DNA of 41,016 nt, taken from NCBI GenBank assembly GCA_017305555.1, contig JAFKKM010000049.1, forward strand, positions 1 to 41,016, in the 5' to 3' direction. A program made the translations under genes and the position numbers. Numbering within the stretch: the first letter of the stretch is position 1; each line of letters opens with the position of its first letter. Shown piece by piece: positions 9,260 to 18,126 of this stretch. The notes beneath the pieces were generated by a model. It worked only from the letters and a program-made list of their open reading frames with translations. It ran no database searches and was not told the origin of the DNA. Source of the stretch: Hyphomicrobiales bacterium. GTDB lineage: Bacteria; Pseudomonadota; Alphaproteobacteria; Rhizobiales; Xanthobacteraceae.

Positions 9260-9290
9260 CGTCATGGTCGGGCTTGTCCCGGCCATGACG
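9260..9290. repeat. REP-like palindrome
   Basis: An almost perfect palindrome: CGTCATGGTCGGG, a CTTGT centre, then CCCGGCCATGACG. It lies just after the binding-protein stop. Its core (GGGCTTGTCCCGG-type) matches the short dispersed palindromes I remember from Bradyrhizobium-type genomes. It may add to transcript 3' stability. Confidence 0.65.
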
Positions 9291-9301
9291 ATGACAGTCA
9301 A

Positions 9302-9336
9302 AAGCCTCGTTTCCGCATCGGAAGCGGGGCTTTTTT
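9302..9336 (+). terminator. Rho-independent terminator of operon 1
   Basis: AAGCCTCGTTTCCG (9302-9315) pairs with CGGAAGCGGGGCTT (9319-9332) across a CAT loop, with two G-U pairs, and is followed by six T residues (9331-9336). The next gene is convergent and ends at 9362, so this closes the first importer operon; part of the stem could also serve the opposite strand. Confidence 0.8.
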
Positions 9337-9361
9337 CATTCGTTGCTTACTGCCAGACACT

Positions 9362-10306
9362 CTATCGCCCCGGCGTTCCACCGATTTGTTCGAACACCGT
9401 TTCGCAGGTCATCAGATCGAGATGGCCGCCACCGGCATTCTTGAAGAAGGTGATGTCGCTCATAGAACGGCGACCCGCCACCGCTCCGCCGGCAAGGTCG
9501 TAGAGATCGCCGAGCACGTCGGCCTCGGCCATCACACCGCTCGCGATCGGTTGAAGGATATCGCCGACGCCGTGGAATGCCGTCTCGCGACGGTCCACGA
9601 ATACGCGTGCGCGCCGCACGGCGTCGTCATCCGCCTCGCGAGTTTGCGGTGTATAGCCGCCGACCAGATCAAGATGAACGCCCGGCTTGAGGCTGGTGCC
9701 CTTGATCAGCGGCGTGTGGGAGCGCGTGCAGGTCGAGATGAGATCGGCCTTGCGTGTCGCCGCGTCGAGATCGGTAACGACCTCCGCCCGAAGGCCGTCC
9801 CGCGCCAACCGGGTCGCCAGCTCGGAGGCTCGCTTTTGATCGCGATTCCAGATCAGCACCCGCGCGAGCGATGGCCGCACCACGCGATGCGCTTGCACCA
9901 GCCACCACGACATCTTGCCGGCCCCGACCACCAGCATGGTTTCCGGTTCCGGATTGGCGAGCAGCTTGGCGCCCAACGCTGAGTCAGCGGCAGTCCGCCA
10001 GTGCGTGATCGAGGTACCATCGATCGCCGCCAGCGGCTGCCCGTCGGTGCCGTCGAACAACACGCAGACCGCCTGCACCGCCGGCAACGCGCCAGCGGCG
10101 AGATTGGAGGGAAAGCTGGTAAACATCTTGCTGAGCATGTAGCGGCCGGGATCGACCGCGCTGCGGATCACGTATTGCGCCGCCTCATTGCCCATGAATC
10201 CATCGAGAATTTCGATCTTCGTCCGACGATGCGCAGCCTCCATCGCCGCGATCAGCACCGGAAACGAGAGCGCGCCCGCCACCTCGGCATCGCTGACAAA
10301 TCGCAT
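9362..10306 (-). CDS. Ornithine cyclodeaminase / mu-crystallin family protein
   Basis: A 314-residue protein of the OCD/mu-crystallin family, close to its usual ~320. The Rossmann NAD(P)-binding motif TMLVVGAGKMSWWLVQAH lies mid-protein and is followed by VLIWNRD. The early segment YVIRSAVDPGRYMLSKMFTSFPSN and the late LVGGYTPQTREADDDAV match the family substrate- and cofactor-contacting regions. Members deaminate ornithine to proline, reduce cyclic ketimines, or act as amino-acid dehydrogenases. It is the last gene of the second importer operon, 33 bp after the AllA-like gene, suggesting a nitrogen-containing imported substrate. The specific reaction cannot be decided here. Confidence 0.85.
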   Translation of the reverse strand: MRFVSDAEVAGALSFPVLIAAMEAAHRRTKIEILDGFMGNEAAQYVIRSAVDPGRYMLSKMFTSFPSNLAAGALPAVQAVCVLFDGTDGQPLAAIDGTSITHWRTAADSALGAKLLANPEPETMLVVGAGKMSWWLVQAHRVVRPSLARVLIWNRDQKRASELATRLARDGLRAEVVTDLDAATRKADLISTCTRSHTPLIKGTSLKPGVHLDLVGGYTPQTREADDDAVRRARVFVDRRETAFHGVGDILQPIASGVMAEADVLGDLYDLAGGAVAGRRSMSDITFFKNAGGGHLDLMTCETVFEQIGGTPGR

Positions 10307-10339
10307 TGCACCTCCCGGATTCCGATTCCACCGCGTCCG

Positions 10340-10855
10340 TTAGACGATCTCAATCGTCATCGGCGGGACAACTTCTTCGCAATCGCGGGCGTCGCCCGCT
10401 TCCCACATCAGCATCGACAACACAGCAGAGCCATCGAGCGCGATCAATGGCGAGTGCCACACACCTGCGCGATAATGGATCATAACATCATCACCAGCGG
10501 CGAATGCTTGCGCCCGCGCAGCGTCGGGTTTCCCGTCCGCGCCGTCAGGCGCCACCGCCAGCAGAAGCCGCTCGCAACGGATCGGAATGAACACCTGCGA
10601 CGTCAGCACGTGGCGTTCGAAACAGGCCAGCGTGAATGGCAGCGATGACGGCTTGAGATGATAGACATCGAGCACCGGCCGCGTAGCCGCGGCATCGCGC
10701 GCGAGATCGCCGATCCCGGGAACGCGCCGGCCGCGGTCCTGATTGACGGCACGTCCCCCCCCCGCACCGATCGCCGCCAGCGAGCCGAACGGCGCAAACG
10801 CTTCCGCTGTCAGCGGCTGCGCGCGGAGACGGAGAGGATTCTGCGCGACCGCCAT
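10340..10855 (-). CDS. Ureidoglycolate lyase-like protein (AllA family)
   Basis: About 171 residues from the ATG at 10855 (MAVAQNPLRLRAQPLTAEAF), chosen because it follows the livF stop by one base (TGA-G-ATG) and gives the normal family N-terminus. The PLTAEAFAPFGSL start, the FERHVLTSQVFIPI centre and the HYRAGVWHSPLIAL segment with its histidines are AllA-like features of this small cupin-fold family. AllA releases urea from ureidoglycolate at the end of allantoin breakdown. No other allantoin gene is nearby, so here it may act on a different ureido or alpha-hydroxy acid. It is translationally linked to livF and the OCD-family gene. Confidence 0.75.
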   Translation of the reverse strand: MAVAQNPLRLRAQPLTAEAFAPFGSLAAIGAGGGRAVNQDRGRRVPGIGDLARDAAATRPVLDVYHLKPSSLPFTLACFERHVLTSQVFIPIRCERLLLAVAPDGADGKPDAARAQAFAAGDDVMIHYRAGVWHSPLIALDGSAVLSMLMWEAGDARDCEEVVPPMTIEIV

Positions 10856-10856
10856 C

Positions 10857-11600
10857 TCAGAAATTAATGCCGAGCCATTGCTTGACCTGCTCATGCAGAT
10901 CGCCGGCGAAATCGGCGGGCTCGCCGGAGGCAGTGATTTCACCCAAGCTCAACACATAGATACGATGCGACATCGCTATCACGCGCCGCACGTTGTGGTC
11001 GACCAGCAGGATCGCCATCTCCTCCGCCGCGAATAGGCGAATCCATTCAAACACTTCCTCGACGATCTTCGGCGCGAGGCCGATGGAAGGCTCGTCGATC
11101 AAACACAGGCGCGGCCGCATCAGCCACGCCTTGGCGAATTCCACCATCTTCTGCTGGCCGCCGGACAAATCACCGGCCTGCGCCCGGAGCTTCACCCGCA
11201 ACGCCGGAAACTTTTCCAGCATCGCCTCGAAGCGTTGCTCGATCTCGCGCCGCGCCGGCGTGCCGGTCGCGCGCGACAGGCTTTCCAGCGGCAGCCGCAG
11301 ATTTTCCGTCACGGTCATGAACGGAAACAGGCTGGATTCCTGCGGGATGTACCAGATGCCCCGCGCGCTCAATTTATGCGGCTCCAGTCCGGTGATGTCG
11401 CCGCCCTCATACATCACCTTGCCCGCCTTCGGCTTGAGGAAGCCGCAGATCGCCTTCATCACAGTCGACTTGCCGGCGCCGTTGAGCCCAATCAGGCCGG
11501 TGATACGACCGGCATCGACGTTGAGGCTCAGGTCGCGCAGCACGTCGATATCGACGCTGTAGCCCGCGGTGACGTGATCGAGGGTCAGTACAGCACTCAT
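10857..11600 (-). CDS. Liv-type ABC transporter ATP-binding protein, LivF-like (system 2)
   Basis: A 247-residue ABC ATPase with Walker A GLNGAGKST, signature DLSGGQQKMVEFAKAW, Walker B LCLIDEPSIGLAP and H-loop LLVDHNVR. Its ATG overlaps the livG stop by four bases (ATGA). It acts as the second ATPase of importer 2 at the cytoplasmic face of the inner membrane. Confidence 0.92.
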   Translation of the reverse strand: MSAVLTLDHVTAGYSVDIDVLRDLSLNVDAGRITGLIGLNGAGKSTVMKAICGFLKPKAGKVMYEGGDITGLEPHKLSARGIWYIPQESSLFPFMTVTENLRLPLESLSRATGTPARREIEQRFEAMLEKFPALRVKLRAQAGDLSGGQQKMVEFAKAWLMRPRLCLIDEPSIGLAPKIVEEVFEWIRLFAAEEMAILLVDHNVRRVIAMSHRIYVLSLGEITASGEPADFAGDLHEQVKQWLGINF

Positions 11601-12316
11601 GCCGCCTGCCCTCCGAGATACGCCTCGATGACGCGCGGATCATTCAACACTTCGCGCGTCGTGGCATCGATGATGACATCCCCCGCGTTCATGCACACCG
11701 CGCGTGGACAGAGCTCGACCACCACTGGCATGTCGTGACTGACCAGAATGAAAGTCTGCCCCTTCTCGTGACGCGCGCGGATAAAATCACCCATGATCTC
11801 CTTCATGGTCGGGTGTACGGCGGCGAACGGCTCGTCGAGCAACGCAATACGCGGCGGCACCATGAAGCAGACACCGAATTCCAGGAGCTTCATCTGGCCG
11901 CCCGAGAGTTGCCCGGCATCGAGATGGCGGATCACGTCGAGCCGCAATTCGCTGATCAACGCATGGGCGCGCGCCAAAGCCTCATCGGCGCCGAGCCCCA
12001 GCGCACGGCCTGCCACCAACAGATTGTCGATGACGTTCATGCGGCGAAACACGCGGGTAAGCTGGAACATGCGCATCACGCCGCGGTGCGCGAGCCGCTC
12101 CGGCGTCAGGCCCTGGCAAGGCACGTTGTCGAGCAGGATTTCACCACCGTCCGGATCCGCCAGACCACTGAGAATGTTGAGCAGCGTGGTCTTGCCCGAG
12201 CCGTTGGGGCCGATCAAACCGACCAATTCGCTGGCCGCGACATCGAACGACACGTTGTTCACGGCGACCAGGCCGCCGAACCGCTTGCTCACACCACGCA
12301 CGGACAAAAGTGTCAT
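11597..12316 (-). CDS. Liv-type ABC transporter ATP-binding protein, LivG-like (system 2)
   Basis: About 239 residues from the ATG at 12316 (MTLLSVRGVSKRFGG), chosen because it overlaps the livM stop by the common ATGA arrangement; an upstream in-frame ATG would run 42 bp further into livM. It has Walker A GPNGSGKTT, signature QLSGGQMKLLEFG, Walker B IALLDEPFAAVHP and H-loop VSHDM. The normal LivG Walker B continues 'DEPxAGLNP', so AAVHP is a mild variant. Confidence 0.92.
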   Translation of the reverse strand: MTLLSVRGVSKRFGGLVAVNNVSFDVAASELVGLIGPNGSGKTTLLNILSGLADPDGGEILLDNVPCQGLTPERLAHRGVMRMFQLTRVFRRMNVIDNLLVAGRALGLGADEALARAHALISELRLDVIRHLDAGQLSGGQMKLLEFGVCFMVPPRIALLDEPFAAVHPTMKEIMGDFIRARHEKGQTFILVSHDMPVVVELCPRAVCMNAGDVIIDATTREVLNDPRVIEAYLGGQAA

Positions 12317-13299
12317 GCCCGCCCCCAGCGTTGCACGGCCGCCCTGGCCAATCCCCACAGACCTTCGCGGAAGAAACGCGCAAAGATGACGACGAGCGCA
12401 GCGAACACCACGAGCTGATAACCGCCGACGTCACGCAGCCATTCCGACAATACGTAGACCAGGAACGCTGCGACCACCGGCCCCGCGAGCGTGCCCATGC
12501 CGCCGATCACCGTCATGCTGACGATCAGGCCGGTCTGGCCAATGAGGCCGAGTTCGGGCGTCACCAGTTCGGCGAAGTGCGCATAGAGCGCGCCTGCGAA
12601 ACCGGACGCCGCCGCCGAAATGGCGAACGCCGTCGTCTTCCAGAACACGACGTTGACGCCGGCGCGGCGCGCCGCGACCTCGTCGTCGCGGATCGCTTGC
12701 AGGAACAGCCCAGCCTTGGAGCGCAGCAGCATGTAGAACAGGATCAGCAGCACCACCAGCGCGCCAAGGAAAAGGTAGTACCAGCCGATACGGCTATCGA
12801 GCAGGCCCGCGACACCGAGCCCGAGATCGCCGCGCGTGATGTCGATGGAATTCGAGGCGACAAGGCGCATGATCTCGGCGAAACTCAACGTGGTGAGTGC
12901 GAGATACGGTCCGACGAGACGCAGCACGGCTCGGCCGAGCAGCAGGCCGACCAAACCCGACACCACTACCGCCGCAACGATGCCGAGCAGCGGTGGCACG
13001 CCGAAATAGTGATTGAGCAGGCCCGTGGTGTAGGCGCCGATCATGGCGAACGTCGCTGGCGCCAGCGAGAACTGTCCGGTATAGCCCGCCAGCAAATTCC
13101 AGGCACCGGCAAGGATCGCGAAATACATCGAGACGATCAGCACGCCGAGCCAATAGGGATTGCTGACGCCGAGCGGGATCAGCGCGACGATAGCCATCGC
13201 CACCAGCGCGGCGCGAAATTCCACCGTTGTTTTGGTGTTGGAGAGTTGCACGCCGGAGCGATTGCCAGCGGGCGAAGTTGCAGATGACGGCGCCATCAC
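12313..13299 (-). CDS. Liv-type ABC permease, LivM-like (system 2)
   Basis: A 328-residue inner-membrane permease with the LivM hallmark AGAWNLLAGYTGQFSLAPATFAMIGAY and a late AGPVVAAFLVYVLSEWLR segment. A hydrophilic ~25-residue N-terminus precedes the first helix. It overlaps the livH stop by four bases. The C-terminus ends in a short Trp/Arg-rich tail. Confidence 0.92.
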   Translation of the reverse strand: MMAPSSATSPAGNRSGVQLSNTKTTVEFRAALVAMAIVALIPLGVSNPYWLGVLIVSMYFAILAGAWNLLAGYTGQFSLAPATFAMIGAYTTGLLNHYFGVPPLLGIVAAVVVSGLVGLLLGRAVLRLVGPYLALTTLSFAEIMRLVASNSIDITRGDLGLGVAGLLDSRIGWYYLFLGALVVLLILFYMLLRSKAGLFLQAIRDDEVAARRAGVNVVFWKTTAFAISAAASGFAGALYAHFAELVTPELGLIGQTGLIVSMTVIGGMGTLAGPVVAAFLVYVLSEWLRDVGGYQLVVFAALVVIFARFFREGLWGLARAAVQRWGRA

Positions 13300-14192
13300 A
13301 CCTCCCGCCCTTTTTCACCAAACAAACCTTGCGGACGGAACAGCAGGAACAGCATCAGCAGGATCAGACCGAACGCATCGCGATATTGGAACGAGATGTA
13401 CACCGCGCCGAAACTCTCGATCACGCCCAGGAACAGGCTGGCGATGATCGCGCCGGGCACCGAGCCCATGCCGCCCAGCACCACGATGATGTAGGACTTG
13501 ATCGCCGGGAAGATGCCGACGTCAGGCGAGGCATTGATCACCGGCGACAGCAACGCGCCGGCGAACGCCGCAAGCCCGCCCGACAGCATGAAGACGATGA
13601 CGCTCGCCTTCGCGGTATCGATGCCGGCAAGCGACGCGCCGAGCCGGTTCTGCGACACCGCGCGGATCTGTTGCCCCCAGAACGACCACTTGATCAGCGC
13701 CGCGGTGACGGCGATGACCGCGATGGCGATGCCGGCGGCGAGCAGCCGATGGCCGCTGATCAACACGGGGCCAAGCACCACGCGGCTGGTCTCCACCAGC
13801 GGCGGGCCGCGATAGGCATAAGGCCCGATCACCTTGTCGACGAAGTTGATCAGGAACAGCGAGAGACCGAAGGTGACGATCACCGCGTATTCGTCACGCA
13901 TCAATCCCCATGAGGTGTAGCCGGCATAGAGCGGACGCATCAGCGTCCGCTCCGTCAGCCAGCCGAGCAGCGCGCCGACTACGAAGGCGAGCGGCAACGC
14001 GATCCACACCGGCACGCCGAGCGCCAGCGCAATCAGCGTGTAGGCATAGGCGCCGACCATGTAGAACTCGCCATGGGCGAAGTTCACGATCTTCAGGATG
14101 CCGAAGATCAGCGACAGGCCGATGGCCATCAATGCGTAGAACACCCCCGTAATGAGGCCATTCACCGCGAGATCGACGTCAATACCACTCAT
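13296..14192 (-). CDS. Liv-type ABC permease, LivH-like (system 2)
   Basis: A 298-residue permease of normal LivH length. The N-terminal ITGVFYALMAIGLSLIFG and KIVNFAHGEFYMVGAY segments are strongly diagnostic, as is the terminal LLFRPQGLFGEKG. It starts 20 bp after the binding-protein stop and overlaps livM by four bases. Together with livM it forms the translocation pore. Confidence 0.93.
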   Translation of the reverse strand: MSGIDVDLAVNGLITGVFYALMAIGLSLIFGILKIVNFAHGEFYMVGAYAYTLIALALGVPVWIALPLAFVVGALLGWLTERTLMRPLYAGYTSWGLMRDEYAVIVTFGLSLFLINFVDKVIGPYAYRGPPLVETSRVVLGPVLISGHRLLAAGIAIAVIAVTAALIKWSFWGQQIRAVSQNRLGASLAGIDTAKASVIVFMLSGGLAAFAGALLSPVINASPDVGIFPAIKSYIIVVLGGMGSVPGAIIASLFLGVIESFGAVYISFQYRDAFGLILLMLFLLFRPQGLFGEKGREV

Positions 14193-14212
14193 GGGACTTG
14201 GTCAGCCCGCGC

Positions 14213-15442
14213 TTACTTCGCGGGCTTCCAGAGCTTGGCCGGATCGAGCGGCTGTCCAGCCTGCGACACCAGCGCGGAATCGCCGACCTTCTGATTCACC
14301 TCGGTGAGCTGGAAGGTCACGTAGGGCACGTCCAGCCACTGGTTGAAGGCGTAGCCCTTGTCCTTCGAGAAGGTGATCTCACCGCGAGTGCCGGTGTACT
14401 TGGTTTCGCCCAACGCCTTGATCAGCGCTCCGGAGTCGGTCGACTTGGCGCGCTTGATCGCATCCGCGATCAGGAAGAGCGAGTCGGCAGCCTGGAACAG
14501 CAGACGGTTCGGCTCGTTCTTGGTCTTCGCTGTGTAGGCTTCGCCGACCTGCTTGCCGAGCGCCGGCTGCGCCATCTTCGGATGATAGAGGCCGAACACC
14601 AGCATCCCTTTGCCGGCCTCCTTCACGTTCTGCCAGAAATCCGGATAGTCCGCGAGGCCCGAACCATCATAGAGCCAGGTCTTCGCCGACGGGGCGACAC
14701 CCTGCTCATAAAGCTGATTCATCATGATGTAGGCGGCCGGCGGCAGCATCAGGTTGATGATGGCGTCGGGGGCATTCGCGCGCATCGGCAGAATGGCCGG
14801 CAGGAAATCCTTCGAGGCGCGATCCAGCGTTTCGTACTTGTATTGAACGTCGGGCGCGATCTTCTTCAGCGCTTCTCCGATCGCCTTCGCAAGGCCGATA
14901 CCGTAGTCGGTGTTCTCGGCGATGGAGACGACGCGCTTGACGCCGAGTTCCTTCATCGTCGCGGCAGCGGCGGCCCCCACGCGGCTGTTGTAGTTGCCCG
15001 GATTGAAGACTTCCGGATAACCCTTCTCACGAATGACGTCCGACCAGCCGTTGGTGTTGATGTAGGGGATCTTGTAGCGGTGCGCGACTTCGATGCCGGC
15101 GAGCGCCGCCGAACTCTGGTGCTCACCGGTGATCGCCACCACCTTGTCGCGCGTCGCCAGCTTTTCGACGGCTGCGCGCGCCTTTTCCGGCAGCCCTTGG
15201 GTGTCTTCGATCACCAGTTCGATCTTGCGCCCATCCACGCCGCCTGCGTCATTGATGATTTTGGCGGCGACTTCGAGACCGTCCTTGACCTGGGTGCCCT
15301 GCACCACCGAGCCGGGGGGCGACTGCGTGATGGTGACGCCGACCTTGATCGGATCGGCAGCCTGCGCTCCGGCAACCGGAAGCATGATCGCCGCAACCGT
15401 CAGCGCGACACCCAGCATATCTCGACGCAGTAAACCTGCCAT
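14213..15442 (-). CDS. Periplasmic substrate-binding protein of Liv-type importer 2
   Basis: A 409-residue type I periplasmic binding protein. Its signal peptide (basic MAGLLRRD, hydrophobic MLGVALTVAAIMLPVAG) probably cleaves after AQA near residue 28. The mature start DPIKVGVTITQSPPGSVVQGTQVKDGLEVAAKIINDAGG and the later EHQSSAALAGIEVAHRYKIP are classic for the HAAT/LivK family. GGGGGAGG lies about 7 bp upstream of the start. It leads the second importer operon, which continues to the OCD-family gene at 9362. The ligand is unknown; the AllA- and OCD-like genes suggest a nitrogen compound. Confidence 0.93.
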   Translation of the reverse strand: MAGLLRRDMLGVALTVAAIMLPVAGAQAADPIKVGVTITQSPPGSVVQGTQVKDGLEVAAKIINDAGGVDGRKIELVIEDTQGLPEKARAAVEKLATRDKVVAITGEHQSSAALAGIEVAHRYKIPYINTNGWSDVIREKGYPEVFNPGNYNSRVGAAAAATMKELGVKRVVSIAENTDYGIGLAKAIGEALKKIAPDVQYKYETLDRASKDFLPAILPMRANAPDAIINLMLPPAAYIMMNQLYEQGVAPSAKTWLYDGSGLADYPDFWQNVKEAGKGMLVFGLYHPKMAQPALGKQVGEAYTAKTKNEPNRLLFQAADSLFLIADAIKRAKSTDSGALIKALGETKYTGTRGEITFSKDKGYAFNQWLDVPYVTFQLTEVNQKVGDSALVSQAGQPLDPAKLWKPAK

Positions 15443-15604
15443 TTCGTAACCTCCCCCTTCGGATCAGCATCCCTTGATGCTTGTTGTTCAGATCATGTTA
15501 CCGCAATTATGCGCAAGGACTCTTCGATTTGAAACATTATTTTCGTCTAAGGTCCGCGCGATTTTGCTGCATGTCTCGCGTTGCGAAATGCGACAACCTG
15601 CCAC
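15443..15604 (-). promoter_or_regulatory. Leader/promoter region of importer 2 with a TTGCGAAAT motif
   Basis: This 162-bp gap separates the asparaginase stop from the importer-2 binding-protein start. No terminator is obvious. The sequence TTGCGAAAT occurs at 15581-15589, inside GTTG-N10-CAAC. The same octamer occurs three times in the hpaC/marR promoter region at 24642-24717, which hints at a shared regulator. I could not define -35 and -10 boxes with confidence. Confidence 0.35.
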
Positions 15605-16618
15605 TCAGGCTGACGGCAGCGCCATCCGCAGGAAAGCGTCTCGCAACAGCTGACCTTGCAGTCCCGCGCCGAGGAGCAGCGCCAGCAGCAGTCGTGCCTT
15701 CAAGCCGCCCAGCGTTCCGCTGGGGATAAGACCGCGCCCGAGCAGATCGGTTTCCGAACCAGGAAAGCCATAGGTCTTGGCGAATACCGGTCCCGAAGCG
15801 ACACGCGAACTGAGGACGACCGGAAAGATCTCTGTCAGGCTCGCGAGCGCGTCGACAATCGCCGCCGGAACGTGCCCGACGCCCATCGCCTCGATAACAA
15901 GCCCGCGATAGCCGAGCGCCGGCAGGCCCGCGAGCATCCGGCCGTCATCGCCGAGGGCCGCCGTGATCAACGCGACCGGTTGATCCGTTCCGGCGTCGCC
16001 GCTGGCGATCACCGCGCTGCGCGTGACGCGCAGGTTGATCCGCGCAGCACCTTCGATGACGCTGCCGAGCGGCCCACCCGAAAGCGATGCGAACGTCGAG
16101 GGGAGAAACGTGCTCGCCTTCTGCACGAAGCGCGCGGCGTGAATGGTTTCGTTCAAGACCACCAGCGTTCCAAGTCCGCGCGCGGCCAAAGATGTGGCGA
16201 CGATGGCGCTGGCGAGCAGATTGGCTGGCCCGTCCGCGCCCGGCGCTTCCGCGCCCCGCATCGCGCCGGTGACGATCACCGGCTTGTCGCCGCCGACCAG
16301 GCAATCGAGCACGAATGCCGTTTCCTCGATGGTGTCGGTACCTTGAACCACAATGGCGCCAGCGATATCGCCGGCTAGTCTTTCATTTAGAAGTCGCGCG
16401 ACCTCGCGCAGATGCGCGAAGGTGAGCGACGGCCCGGGCAAACGGAACGGCGAAACCGCCTCGATCTCCGCCACCTCCGCCAACGCAGGCACCGCACGCA
16501 CAAGGTCGGCTCCGGTCAATGTCGGCACGATGCCGGGCCCCGCGCCCGACGTCATCGTGATCGTGCCGCCCAGCGAGACGAGCAAAATTTTGGGTTGCCC
16601 CGCTGAAACTGCCGCCAT
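15605..16618 (-). CDS. L-asparaginase family amidohydrolase
   Basis: About 337 residues from the ATG at 16618 (MAAVSAGQPKILLVSLGGTI); a start 18 codons upstream is possible. The first catalytic Thr lies in GGTI (Thr19), the second motif GTDTIEETAF (about 93-102) carries the Thr-Asp pair, and TGAMRGAEAPGADGPANL matches the third conserved block. The family hydrolyses asparagine or glutamine to the acid and ammonia. There is no clear signal peptide, so it is probably cytosolic. It sits 148 bp after the DUF2848 gene at the end of importer operon 3 and may release ammonia from an imported amide. It might instead have its own promoter. Confidence 0.85.
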   Translation of the reverse strand: MAAVSAGQPKILLVSLGGTITMTSGAGPGIVPTLTGADLVRAVPALAEVAEIEAVSPFRLPGPSLTFAHLREVARLLNERLAGDIAGAIVVQGTDTIEETAFVLDCLVGGDKPVIVTGAMRGAEAPGADGPANLLASAIVATSLAARGLGTLVVLNETIHAARFVQKASTFLPSTFASLSGGPLGSVIEGAARINLRVTRSAVIASGDAGTDQPVALITAALGDDGRMLAGLPALGYRGLVIEAMGVGHVPAAIVDALASLTEIFPVVLSSRVASGPVFAKTYGFPGSETDLLGRGLIPSGTLGGLKARLLLALLLGAGLQGQLLRDAFLRMALPSA

Positions 16619-16766
16619 TTTCAACTGTTCCCGATGCGTGGCGCGTCCGACCAAACGCAGCGTCGGCCACATCGACGCCCTAATGCGTTATAGCGTTTTC
16701 GGGCCGACTGAACAGTCGCCAACCCTGGCGCTCGCCTTAACCGCGTTCCGGTTTTCGGTCAGGCGC

Positions 16767-17447
16767 TCAGGACACCACGGGCAGCACATCGATGTCGTAG
16801 CCGTGCATCAGCGAGCGCTTCAGCACCGGATCGTGCAACTCCATCTCGAAGCGCGCGGCGGGGCGGATGCCCCCGATGGCGCCGGGCGTGCCGCAGAACA
16901 TCAGTGTGCCGGCCGGCAATGTGTCGGCGTTGGCATATTTGCGGATGAGGTCGCGCGGCGTGCGCAGGCTCGACACCGCACTCTCCTGATAGCGCGTACG
17001 TTGTCCATCGATGGTGGCCCATGAGCGCAGCACCAGATTGTCCCAATGGCCTTCGACCTCGGCATAGGACCAGAGCTGCCGCCCGACCGGCTTGCCGCAA
17101 AGCTGCTTCGACAATGCGATTCCGAAAGTCTCTGCCTTGCGATCGGTATGGTCGGAACCAATGCCGATCCACAAGCCGTCCGCCAGCGCGATCACCACCG
17201 GCTCGACCTCGCCGGAGCTATCGGGCCCGAGCACGACAAGCTTATCGGCCTGGGTCAACGTCTGCGCCGCGACACGATAGTAGAGCGGCGTGGTCGAAGG
17301 CCGCGGCACGCCAATGGCGGCCAGTTCCTCGATGTGATGCTCGATCGCCGCGACATCACGTCCCGCCCACCCGGCGATCACCAGCGTATCGATCGACAAT
17401 CCGATCCGGTCGGTCCCATTCTTCGTGATACGATCAAACTGCAACAT
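16767..17447 (-). CDS. DUF2848 family protein (FAH-like fold suspected)
   Basis: About 226 residues from the ATG at 17447 (MLQFDRITKNG), which gives a 14-bp overlap with livF; an upstream in-frame start would overlap livF by almost 200 bp. The segment IGSDHTDRKAETFGIALSKQLC, cut here to its features (Gly-Ser-Asp-His-Thr-Asp-Arg-Lys), the stretch YQESAVSSLRTPRDLI, and GTLMFCGTPGAIGGIRPA match what I remember of DUF2848. The FCGT and GIRPA elements and the C-terminal FEMELHDP resemble fumarylacetoacetate hydrolase-fold enzymes, suggesting a metal-dependent C-C hydrolase or decarboxylase. No function has been read directly. Its place after livF links it to the importer-3 substrate. Confidence 0.7.
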   Translation of the reverse strand: MLQFDRITKNGTDRIGLSIDTLVIAGWAGRDVAAIEHHIEELAAIGVPRPSTTPLYYRVAAQTLTQADKLVVLGPDSSGEVEPVVIALADGLWIGIGSDHTDRKAETFGIALSKQLCGKPVGRQLWSYAEVEGHWDNLVLRSWATIDGQRTRYQESAVSSLRTPRDLIRKYANADTLPAGTLMFCGTPGAIGGIRPAARFEMELHDPVLKRSLMHGYDIDVLPVVS

Positions 17448-18126
17448 TTTCGGTCCTCGGTGATCCTGCTTGTTCTGAAATCTCACCGCGCTCGATCTGC
17501 AAGGTGCGGTCTGCGATCGCATCAAGCAGCGCGGGCGTGGATTCGGTGATGAGCAGCGCCAATTCGGGGCGATGCTTACGCAGTTCGCCCAGCGTGCGCG
17601 CATAATCCAGCGCCAACGCCGGGGCAAGCCCCTGGAATGGCTCGTCGAGCAGCAGCACCTTGCGCGCCACCATCAGCGCGCGGCCAAGCGCAACCATCTT
17701 GCCCTGTCCGCCGGAAACACCGCCGCCTGGCCGCTTGCGCAGATCGCGCAACTGCGGGAGGAACGTGTAGATTTCCTCGAGCCGGCCGTTCAACTCGCCT
17801 TTGTCGAGATTGAGCGCGAGGCCCGGCAGCCGGATATTTTCCTCGATCGTCATCTCCGGAACCAGCCGGCGATCCTCCGGCGCATAGCCGATGCCTGCCC
17901 GCGCCCGATAATGCGCCGGGTGCTTGCGCAGATCGTCGCCATCGAGCCGAATATCGCCGCCATCAAGCGCAAGAAGTCCCATGATCGCCCGCAGCGTCGT
18001 GGTCTTTCCGGCGCCGTTGCGGCCAATCAGTATCGTGGTCTTGCGTTCGACGATCTCGCAGCTCACGCCGCGCAGCACGCGGACGCCTTCGATGGAGACT
18101 TGAACCTTGTCGAGAACGAGCGTCAT
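17434..18126 (-). CDS. Liv-type ABC transporter ATP-binding protein, LivF-like (system 3)
   Basis: A 230-residue ABC ATPase with Walker A GRNGAGKTT, signature GVSGGQGKMVALGRAL, Walker B VLLLDEPFQGLAP, and a TEST in place of the usual VEQN after Walker B (LLITEST). That loss of the H-loop His is unusual for LivF and could lower ATPase activity. It overlaps the livG stop by four bases and the DUF2848 start by 14. Confidence 0.9.
   Translation of the reverse strand: MTLVLDKVQVSIEGVRVLRGVSCEIVERKTTILIGRNGAGKTTTLRAIMGLLALDGGDIRLDGDDLRKHPAHYRARAGIGYAPEDRRLVPEMTIEENIRLPGLALNLDKGELNGRLEEIYTFLPQLRDLRKRPGGGVSGGQGKMVALGRALMVARKVLLLDEPFQGLAPALALDYARTLGELRKHRPELALLITESTPALLDAIADRTLQIERGEISEQAGSPRTENVAV

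Noticed and set aside
12310-13287. Long plus-strand frame opposite livM of system 2, and similar frames opposite livH and the binding protein
   Set aside because: They are rich in Arg, Gln, His and Asp, lack domains, and are antisense to well-supported transporter genes.
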